A stretch of 64,000 nt of DNA from Marinobacter salexigens. GTDB lineage: Bacteria; Pseudomonadota; Gammaproteobacteria; Pseudomonadales; Oleiphilaceae. The position numbers and the translations under genes are program-made. Below are positions 58,281 through 64,000 of the stretch, piece by piece. Location: positions 86,182 to 150,181 of the forward strand of contig NZ_JAHKPV010000008.1 in NCBI RefSeq assembly GCF_018860765.1, given 5' to 3'. Numbering within the stretch: the first letter of the stretch is position 1; each line of letters starts with the position of its first letter. Under the pieces are notes generated by a model. That model was given only the letters and a program-made list of their open reading frames with translations. It was not told the DNA's origin and ran no database searches.

Positions 58281-58313
58281 CACCCAAAAAACATCCAAAA
58301 TACACCCAAAATA
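58281..58313 (+). repeat. Three 11-bp-phased direct repeats beside tRNA-Cys
   Basis: CACCCAAAA (58281), CATCCAAAA (58292) and CACCCAAAA (58303) follow at exactly 11-base steps, one turn of the helix, 53 bases past tRNA-Cys. Such phased repeats are typical of arm-type integrase-binding sites, so this is a likely part of an attachment site. A 9-base inverted repeat, ATCCGCTTT (58316) with AAAGCGGAT (58351), follows. Confidence 0.6.
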
Positions 58314-58365
58314 TAATCCGCTTTCATGGATAGCCTGGCAAAAGTCATTTAAAGCGGATAGCAAA

Positions 58366-58392
58366 AGGCCTCGCTTTTGTTGTTCGAGGCCT
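58366..58392 (-). terminator. Terminator-like hairpin after the 58425-58988 gene
   Basis: On the minus strand AGGCCTCG and CGAGGCCT form an 8-bp stem with an 11-base loop, followed by TTTTGC. It lies 33 bases past the stop of the unknown gene and fits its direction. Confidence 0.65.
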
Positions 58393-58424
58393 CGAGGTGG
58401 ATTTCTGACATTGAGAATTATGAG

Positions 58425-58988
58425 CTAAGCTAAATCGCTAGTACTGATTTTTTTAGCATTCTTCAATGCGTTTTTTCGCAGTAGTTGAAGGTGTAGGTAT
58501 GCATCCCAGGGGTGCATATACGGAATGCACATACTGGACGCTAAAAAAGCGAAGCGAGCGAGATCATCATTCGTTGCATAGAGCAAAAACTCCGGATCTC
58601 CATCTACAGGATTGTCCGGAATCAGCTCATGGGGCTGGCTAGGTTTATCGAACTCGAATCCCACACTCAATACAAGATTATCAATTTCTTTCGCCAGTAC
58701 AGATCCTGTGAGAGCTGTGTCGGCGAGTAAATCTCGGCTTTTCTTTTTAATGATTTCTAATTCGTGTGTTTGCAAATACTTCCCAATTTTCAAATTTACC
58801 TTCTCTTCGCCATTGCTGTAATAGATGACAGAAGAATAATCTTGGTCTTTTATGAGAAAAGGTTCGGAAAATTTCCCAGAATGATGATCATTAAGGTGCA
58901 TAGATACTGCGATGCTCTGTTCCTTCGGGGCAACGTAGATATATGTTTTATGTTCACGAAAGATCTGTAAGCCGTTGTTTAAATTCAT
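58425..58988 (-). CDS. Protein of unknown function (island)
   Basis: I do not recognise this 187-residue protein. It has no clear signal peptide or membrane segment. The first 60 residues are beta-rich (FREHKTYIYVAPKEQSIAVS), the middle is charged and helical (HELEIIKKKSRDLLAD), and the C-terminal part has MHPWDAYLHLQLLRKNALK. Codon use is more AT-rich than in the chromosomal neighbours, in line with acquired DNA. It lies between tRNA-Cys and the integrase on the integrase strand. Confidence 0.65.
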   Translation of the reverse strand: MNLNNGLQIFREHKTYIYVAPKEQSIAVSMHLNDHHSGKFSEPFLIKDQDYSSVIYYSNGEEKVNLKIGKYLQTHELEIIKKKSRDLLADTALTGSVLAKEIDNLVLSVGFEFDKPSQPHELIPDNPVDGDPEFLLYATNDDLARFAFLASSMCIPYMHPWDAYLHLQLLRKNALKNAKKISTSDLA

Positions 58989-59177
58989 AAGTTTACCTTA
59001 GAAATATTTCATTGACGGATAATCTTCTTACTGCCCGGCTTGGCCTAAAAACCAAGTTACGTATGCGAACAGCCGGGTTTTCAGAAGCTTCATAATCAAT
59101 ATGCGTACTATGTTCCTATGTGTAAGTCTCCTATAAGTTTCCAAATGGTCTTGATGGTCTCTATTCAACATCTGCAG

Positions 59178-60446
59178 TTATTTCGTATTCTGTTCTCGAT
59201 CGAATTTAATAGTGGTTCTGGCTCGTTTAGGTGGCTTTATTAATCGGTAATGATTTCGCATGGCCTCCGTGTCATGGCCGCCTTTGTCGTTTTCTCCTTG
59301 GGTTAGGAACTCTTCTGTCAGGCCTTTCTTGCGAAGGTCTCTGAGATGGTACATACCTCCATACCCAGCTTTTTTGCACGCGTCTCTCCATGCAGCCTGT
59401 ATCGTTCTATGCTTGACCTGCTGTGCTCTGGAGCGCATGTCGAAATATCGTGGATACACCAGTAGATACTCACTGATGATGGCCTCCTTCCGCTTGAACT
59501 CCACGAACCACATCCACAGATCTGCGAGATCCTCGTTCATCTCGAGTTCGATACCGATTTTGGTTTTGTGGCGAGCAAAGCGGATCACTCCGTAGGCGAA
59601 ATAGTCCCCGCGATCGACGGGTTTTCTATAGAGTTCACCTTGGGCTTCTTTCAAATTGAAAACGTCAATCGGCTGTTGACTCATCATATAAATGAGATCG
59701 CAAATCTTCGCGCGCCAAGTGCCGTCCATATCTCGTTTGTTATGGCGATGCACGCACAGGTGTCCAGTTATCTTCCGGTAGGCTTCATCCGGGATGAGAA
59801 CCTGGCGTTTTTCTTCTGCAGCCTTACGGATATCAATCATTGGATTACGATCAATGAGTCCTTCCTGGACCGCATGGAGGAATACCCGATTTAATGTGTT
59901 CTTGAGACCGTTGTAATGTGTCGGCATCTGCAACCATGGGGATAACAGTTTGCGAATTTTCCGGAGGATTTGTGGGTCGGAAAGCGGGAACTGCGCATCG
60001 TCACTTTTCTCCAGCTGCCGGGCGTCGCTCGCGTAATCAACTCTGGTTGGCTTAGCGATTGGGGCACCTTTGTTCGGTCCTCTTAAGGAAAGGACTCGGC
60101 ACTCAGACCAAACTATGCGGTCGCCTTGTACTTGATGACCAAGGACCTCTGTTCGCCAATTCGCGAGGTAGTCCTTTAGAAGGATATGGTCTCCCTTGTT
60201 TGTTGGAGTCGAAAGGCTATTTAATTTTTCAGCTAGCGAATTGGCCTGCCACTCATGGACTTCGGCCTCCCATGACTGGTTGAGAACTGACCAACGACGA
60301 ATCGCAACGCTTCTGTCTTTCGTCCTCAGGCTACCCCGTTTTTTTGTTATAGGGTGGAGGACGAAATAAACGCCATCCTCACTGAGATAGAGGCCAGGGT
60401 ATCTTTGCAGACTCGAATGCTTTTTCGAACGATATCTAGGTGCCAT
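59178..60446 (-). CDS. Tyrosine recombinase (integrase) with an altered first catalytic Arg
   Basis: The 422 residues look like a phage/island integrase. The C-terminal domain shows MSQQPIDVFNLK (box I region), a His-Lys pair at 293-294, RDLRKKGLTE (369-378, box II), GGHDTEAM with His391 and Tyr400 in NHYRL as the nucleophile. In related enzymes the box I segment reads GQRP; here the Arg position is Gln258 (codon CAG at 59673-59675), and the first residue of HxxR is Arg369 rather than His. It starts one base after the stop of the excisionase-like gene, so they are coupled. Activity is uncertain. Confidence 0.82.
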   Translation of the reverse strand: MAPRYRSKKHSSLQRYPGLYLSEDGVYFVLHPITKKRGSLRTKDRSVAIRRWSVLNQSWEAEVHEWQANSLAEKLNSLSTPTNKGDHILLKDYLANWRTEVLGHQVQGDRIVWSECRVLSLRGPNKGAPIAKPTRVDYASDARQLEKSDDAQFPLSDPQILRKIRKLLSPWLQMPTHYNGLKNTLNRVFLHAVQEGLIDRNPMIDIRKAAEEKRQVLIPDEAYRKITGHLCVHRHNKRDMDGTWRAKICDLIYMMSQQPIDVFNLKEAQGELYRKPVDRGDYFAYGVIRFARHKTKIGIELEMNEDLADLWMWFVEFKRKEAIISEYLLVYPRYFDMRSRAQQVKHRTIQAAWRDACKKAGYGGMYHLRDLRKKGLTEEFLTQGENDKGGHDTEAMRNHYRLIKPPKRARTTIKFDREQNTK

Positions 60447-60447
60447 A

Positions 60448-60708
60448 TCAGGAAGCTAATTTACTCGCCAATTCGTGGATGAAGCTGTCATCTTCAGCAC
60501 CGGATCCGGACATCCGACGCTCCATCTCCCGGAAATACTCATCCAAGTCGATCTTCCAGGCTTTCCCGAGCTTAAAGGCACCCGGGATAACTGCCAGTCC
60601 GAACTCGTCTTTCGCTGAGCAGAGTCGACGAACAGTTGAAGGGGCAGGCGGCGCGCTGTCGTATTCAAAGACAACCTGGATAAAATCTTCAATTGATACC
60701 GGACGCAT
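60448..60708 (-). CDS. Excisionase-like small DNA-binding protein
   Basis: The 86 residues have a likely helix-turn-helix (APSTVRRLCSAKDEFG) and a wing-like stretch followed by KAWKIDLDEYFREMERRM, the layout of MerR/AlpA-like or Xis-type recombination directionality factors. It lies directly before the integrase gene on the same strand, with TGA and ATG one base apart, the usual place for an excisionase. Confidence 0.65.
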   Translation of the reverse strand: MRPVSIEDFIQVVFEYDSAPPAPSTVRRLCSAKDEFGLAVIPGAFKLGKAWKIDLDEYFREMERRMSGSGAEDDSFIHELASKLAS

Positions 60709-60827
60709 AGCTATCTCCAGAACTCATTAAGAAGTAAGCATCTGACCCTTAAGTTGGGCTCTATTGGAGTCAAACTCGATCAGGCATGTAGCTAACTGTA
60801 AGTGTTTTTGAGCAGAAGCAAGCGCAC

Positions 60828-60854
60828 AACGACCGCATAAAAATGCCGTCGTTT
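60828..60854. other. Hairpin in the gap upstream of the excisionase-like gene
   Basis: AACGAC and GTCGTT (6 bp), then a C-C mismatch, then GCAT and ATGC (4 bp) close an AAAA loop. It lies in the 294-base gap between two divergent island genes (60709-61002). It could be a transcription terminator or a protein-binding site; I see no ORF in the gap. Confidence 0.45.
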
Positions 60855-61002
60855 TGCAGGGTTGGCAGAATGTGGAGTGTCTTGCGACTAATTTAGATGT
60901 GAGGCTGGGTTAGTACTGAAAGCTGTGTTTGTTGGCTTGTAGATAAGATAAGTCATGTAATTATTCGCTGAGACATCTTCTGATCACTCGGGCCATCGTT
61001 CT

Positions 61003-61380
61003 ATGACAACGAAACACGTAATGCCGTTTGCTGGCTATAATTATCTATCAGCTGATGATTTTGAGCGCATTCTCGAGTTGTTTTCTCTGGCTCTCGCTCA
61101 GTTAGACCCGACTGATGCTTGGGGCCTCGGCGATACTCAATTGATGAACGCAAAACAGATCATCCATAAGTTTTATGGGGATCAAAGCCGCTACATTCCT
61201 TCGCTTGCGATAGAGATGTTCAATGAGCGTCTGATCGGCAATATCAGAAACGATAAAAACGGACGAATGACCCACTCACATTACCAGCCAAATCTTCTAA
61301 TGCAGTACGCTACAGAAGTTGCTGATTGGGGGTTGGTGACTGGGGTCATTAGTGTACCCATAGAGCTAACGCACCATTAA
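61003..61380 (+). CDS. Protein of unknown function (island)
   Basis: I do not recognise this 125-residue protein. It has a helical N-terminal half (YLSADDFERILELFSLALAQ) and a basic middle with HKFYGDQSRYIPSLAIEMFN. No signal peptide, membrane segment or known domain is seen. It has no strong ribosome site. Its 3' end overlaps by 15 bases the end of the extended frame of the HTH gene on the other strand. Confidence 0.55.
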   Translation: MTTKHVMPFAGYNYLSADDFERILELFSLALAQLDPTDAWGLGDTQLMNAKQIIHKFYGDQSRYIPSLAIEMFNERLIGNIRNDKNGRMTHSHYQPNLLMQYATEVADWGLVTGVISVPIELTHH

Positions 61381-61459
61381 CGTCGCCAACTCCATTTCCA
61401 GTATGGTGCGGCCATAGACGCTTGTTGTGAAACTGTGGGAGGTGATTCCTTGAATCCTG

Positions 61460-61921
61460 TCAATTGGTGACCGATAGACGTTGGTGTCGACAAATACAGC
61501 GTTTCGTTTCGTTTCGTTTTCCGACCATCCCGTCTTTTCTGAACAGCTTGCCGGTTCCTTTGAACTCGAATCGCCCCAATTCGGAGTTCTGGTTAAGAGC
61601 GATCTCAGCAGCCCTTTCGAAAAGTTCTTTTTTCCGCTCCGATAAATGAACCCCTGGTTGAATAGGTTTTTGGTTAAGCTGAGCACTGAGCACGTCCAGG
61701 TATGCAGTCATTGGCGGGATAGGTCGCTCCTGATTACCCTTGAATCGCGCCCAATAGCCCGAAGGGGGCTTGGGAACAGAAAGCTTGGTGCACAGTTTCT
61801 TCAGCGCGGCCCCTGAAATCCCGAGCTTGTCAGCTGCCTGCTCAATGGGCATCGACCAAACCAGATGCAAAAGCACCTCTCGATCTTGCTTGAGCCTGCC
61901 ATCATTGAGTTTTTCCTGCAT
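61460..61921 (-). CDS. HTH DNA-binding protein, frame probably broken at a GAAAC repeat
   Basis: The 153-residue frame has MPIEQAADKLGISGAALKKL, a helix-turn-helix, and VPKPPSGYWARFKGN, which match a small family of island-borne DNA-binding proteins with a PPxGYWA motif. Its last residues (CICRHQRLSVTN) look unlike the rest. In the next frame, past three GAAAC units (61501-61515), the sequence continues plausibly (VFVDTNVYRSPID and on) to a stop at 61366. With four units, or one, both frames would join into a 181-186-residue protein. Confidence 0.6.
   Translation of the reverse strand: MQEKLNDGRLKQDREVLLHLVWSMPIEQAADKLGISGAALKKLCTKLSVPKPPSGYWARFKGNQERPIPPMTAYLDVLSAQLNQKPIQPGVHLSERKKELFERAAEIALNQNSELGRFEFKGTGKLFRKDGMVGKRNETKRCICRHQRLSVTN
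61501..61515. repeat. Pentanucleotide repeat (GTTTC)3 inside the HTH gene
   Basis: Three perfect GTTTC units (GAAAC on the coding strand) are followed by an imperfect GTTTT. Gain of one unit or loss of two would restore the extended frame. Short tandem repeats of this type can mispair during replication. Confidence 0.7.
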
Positions 61922-62099
61922 TGCACTAATTCCCTTGCTGCTCTTCAGAGATTTTAGGCAACTTTCTCATGTTTTAGTTGTGATCAACTGTTTGCAGTTG
62001 GATATCGCCGATCGGCTGCGACCTTGGTTTCCTTGTGCGAATCATTCAGTATTCAAGGCAAACTTTTATTGGCTTCGGTATTAATTCTGGAAGGGCAGG

Positions 62100-64000
62100 A
62101 TGCATTTAACAAAAATCAAGGACATCAAAGGGTTCCGAATTTTTAAAGACTTCAGTTGGCCAGATAACCTCGACGACTTTGCTCGTTTCAATCTGATCTA
62201 CGGCTTGAACGGAAGCGGCAAAACGACTTTGACAAACATTTTCTCGGATCTGGAGCACCGGCGCCCGTCTAGCGCATCGTCACTGCACTTTGAGTTTGGC
62301 GATAAAACGGTAGACGGAAAGTTGCCTCAAACCGTGTCAATCCCGCCTGTTCGGGTGTTCAACCGGAATTTTATCGAGCACTCCATCTTCGAAGATCCGG
62401 CGCAACAGGAGTTGGCTCCAGTTTTCTACCTTGGTGAGGACTCCATCGAAAAGCAGAAGGAGATCTCAGATTTAAGGTCGAAAGTCGAAACTGTCTTTGA
62501 AGATCTTAAGTCGCTCGAGTCTCAAAAATTCGCCAAGCAGAAAGGATTCGACAAATTCTGCAGTGAGGGCGCATCGAACATAAAAAATGCCCTCACGCGA
62601 CCAGGTGGTAGATTCAATAATTACAATCGGCCAGCTTTTGAAAGCCGAGTAGAAGAGCTGTTGGCCTCTAGCGGTACCCGCTTGAAGGAGACCGAAAGGG
62701 GGCAGCTTCTGGGAGTTGCACATGCGCAACTCATGAAAACGGTTGCTAACGTGAAACTGCCTTCGATTAAGTTCATGGAATTGGCTCAAAGGGTCGAGCT
62801 TTTGCTGGAAAGGTCTGTAACGGCATCAGTTATCGAGGAGCTTCGCGACAACCCCAAGCTAGGACAGTGGGTTCAAACCGGCTTAAATCTACATCAACAC
62901 CATTTTGAAACAGACCACTGCCTATTCTGCAACCAGAGCCTTCCAGAAAGTCGTTTGGACGATCTGGAAGCTCATTTCAACGATGAGCTGAATCGATTTC
63001 AGGATGAGCTGGACAACCAAATTCAGAGTATCAAGTCTTCGATTAGTTCAATTAATGACTTCGAGCTTCCGGCTGCTGGTTTACTCTATCAACACCTTCA
63101 AGCTGACTTCGAAAAAAGCGCGGGACGGTGGAAATCCAGCAAACTGAGTGTTGTTAATTTCCTTAACACACTGGTATCGGCGCTCAAGACAAAGCGTGAA
63201 AATCCCTTTAAGCGAATGGAGCTTCGGGATTATCTATTCGCATTCTCGACAGCGGCAAAAGATTCTAACTGGTTACTCAAAACCGCAAGTATAGCTTTGG
63301 ATGCCTCTCAGAATATCGCAGCACAGTTTGGGCTCGAGGTCATCGACCGGATCAACAATTTAATCGACGAGCACAATCGGCACAGTTCATCATTTGAGCA
63401 AGAAGTCCGAGACGCGATGAATCGCCTGGCAGACGACATGGTTCTCTCAGCGCTCGATGAGTACCAACAATACAAGGACGAATTGCGTCAGCTGGATGTC
63501 AGCCTTGAGGACAAAAGGAGCGAGCGCGATAGGAAAAAAGCCCGAATGAAGCAGCTCGAAGAGGAGATGCGTCATCATGTAAAAGCTGCAGAGGAATTAA
63601 ACGAAGAGGTGGCGGCATACCTTGGGCGGCGAGAACTGACATTCGAGGCGTCTGACTCTGGGTATCGTCTATTTCGCCATGGAGAACCGGCTTATCATCT
63701 GAGCGAGGGCGAGAAAACTGCTATAGCTTTCATGTATTTTCTGAAAACGCTCGAGGATGAGAGCTTGAATCTTACAGAAGCGATCATCGTGATAGATGAT
63801 CCAATATCGAGTTTGGATGCAAACTCACTGTATAGCGCTTTCAGTTTCATGAAAACGAAAACATCAGAAGCTGCGCAACTGTTCATTCTCACACATAACT
63901 TTCAGCTCTTCCGGTTAGTTCGAAATTGGTTCGACCATATGAACCGCGGAAGGAAGAAAAATGCGCTGAATGCTCACATGTATCGGCGATTTTCAACCCA
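62100..64000 (+). CDS. AAA_13-type ATPase with central CxxC motif (partial)
   Basis: The gene runs off the right edge; 633 codons are visible, with no stop. It has Walker A GLNGSGKT (35-42), the AAA_13-style VFNRNFIEHSIFED near residue 85, coiled-coil segments, Cys274-Leu-Phe-Cys277 in the middle, the ABC signature LSEGEKTA (534-541) and Walker B IIVIDDPISSLD (Asp566, Asp567), then FILTHNFQLF. AAA_13 ATPases form the N-terminal motor of RloC/PrrC anticodon nucleases and of other phage-defence proteins; the CxxC recalls the RloC zinc hook. The nuclease part, if present, lies beyond the window. AAGGGCAGG precedes the ATG. Confidence 0.85.
   Translation, partial: MHLTKIKDIKGFRIFKDFSWPDNLDDFARFNLIYGLNGSGKTTLTNIFSDLEHRRPSSASSLHFEFGDKTVDGKLPQTVSIPPVRVFNRNFIEHSIFEDPAQQELAPVFYLGEDSIEKQKEISDLRSKVETVFEDLKSLESQKFAKQKGFDKFCSEGASNIKNALTRPGGRFNNYNRPAFESRVEELLASSGTRLKETERGQLLGVAHAQLMKTVANVKLPSIKFMELAQRVELLLERSVTASVIEELRDNPKLGQWVQTGLNLHQHHFETDHCLFCNQSLPESRLDDLEAHFNDELNRFQDELDNQIQSIKSSISSINDFELPAAGLLYQHLQADFEKSAGRWKSSKLSVVNFLNTLVSALKTKRENPFKRMELRDYLFAFSTAAKDSNWLLKTASIALDASQNIAAQFGLEVIDRINNLIDEHNRHSSSFEQEVRDAMNRLADDMVLSALDEYQQYKDELRQLDVSLEDKRSERDRKKARMKQLEEEMRHHVKAAEELNEEVAAYLGRRELTFEASDSGYRLFRHGEPAYHLSEGEKTAIAFMYFLKTLEDESLNLTEAIIVIDDPISSLDANSLYSAFSFMKTKTSEAAQLFILTHNFQLFRLVRNWFDHMNRGRKKNALNAHMYRRFST

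Noticed and set aside
58281..58313. The phased repeats taken as a small CRISPR array
   Set aside because: The units are only 11 bases and directly tandem, without spacers, and no cas gene is near.
60440..60730. A plus-strand frame of 96 codons over the excisionase-like gene
   Set aside because: It is antisense to the excisionase-like gene, which has a proper helix-turn-helix and couples to the integrase.
61366..61686. A separate gene in the second frame of the HTH locus
   Set aside because: Its N-terminal half runs in the wrong frame of the HTH region and reads unlike a protein; only its last part is plausible, as the continuation of the HTH gene.

Overview
The window looks like part of a gammaproteobacterial chromosome, most probably Marinobacter or a close relative. 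The reasons are the gene content (SucABCD and Lpd, ZipA, MnmC, polar-flagellum-type FlgA/FlgM/FlgN with CheV/CheR, GacA-UvrC-PgsA) and gene orders shared with Pseudomonas and its relatives, such as GntR regulator-smc-zipA-ligA and gacA-uvrC-pgsA. The genus is inferred from protein flavour, not shown directly. 

Layout. 1-5830: the 3' end of the TCA block (sucA end, sucB, lpd, then a structured leader and sucCD). 5893-9643: trpS, scpA, scpB, rluB. 9686-18389: a diguanylate cyclase, then GntR regulator-smc-zipA-ligA. 18540-24582: a large secreted lipoprotein, a CBS-domain protein, mnmC and a periplasmic cyclophilin. 24801-30669: a hybrid MshEN/surface-type protein, flgN-flgM-flgA with a sigma-28 promoter, and cheV-cheR-MFS transporter. 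30687-43781: a mixed accessory stretch with a stop-interrupted mini-gene, lipocalin, cupin, isochorismatase-type hydrolase, tRNA-Ser, HAD dehalogenase, a TetR regulator with matching operators at two loci, YghU-type GST and AhpD-like genes, LysR/oxidoreductase, MarR/siderophore-interacting protein, small enzymes and AzlCD. 43891-46955: gacA-uvrC-pgsA. 46958-54066: an MCE lipid-transport operon and the TPP-riboswitch-controlled thiBPQ thiamine importer. 54124-57902: a YhaO/YhaN-like SbcCD-type pair. 58015-58227: tRNA-Gly and tRNA-Cys. 58228-64000: a mobile island beside tRNA-Cys. It holds three 11-bp-phased repeats, an unknown AT-rich gene, an excisionase-like gene, a tyrosine recombinase lacking the usual first catalytic Arg, an unknown gene, an HTH gene apparently frameshifted at a GAAAC repeat, and the start of an AAA_13-type ATPase with a CxxC motif that runs off the window.

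How the parts work together. The TCA genes give the 2-oxoglutarate dehydrogenase and succinyl-CoA synthetase steps. ScpAB and Smc together make the condensin complex although they lie in separate blocks. FlgM/FlgN/FlgA with CheV/CheR serve motility. The TetR gene, the AhpD-like/GST operon and possibly the HAD gene appear to share one operator motif (TGAGYRWTCAYTCA), which includes one perfect 44-bp palindrome. The most exploratory part is the island at the right end, whose ATPase resembles the N-terminal part of anticodon-nuclease-type defence proteins.
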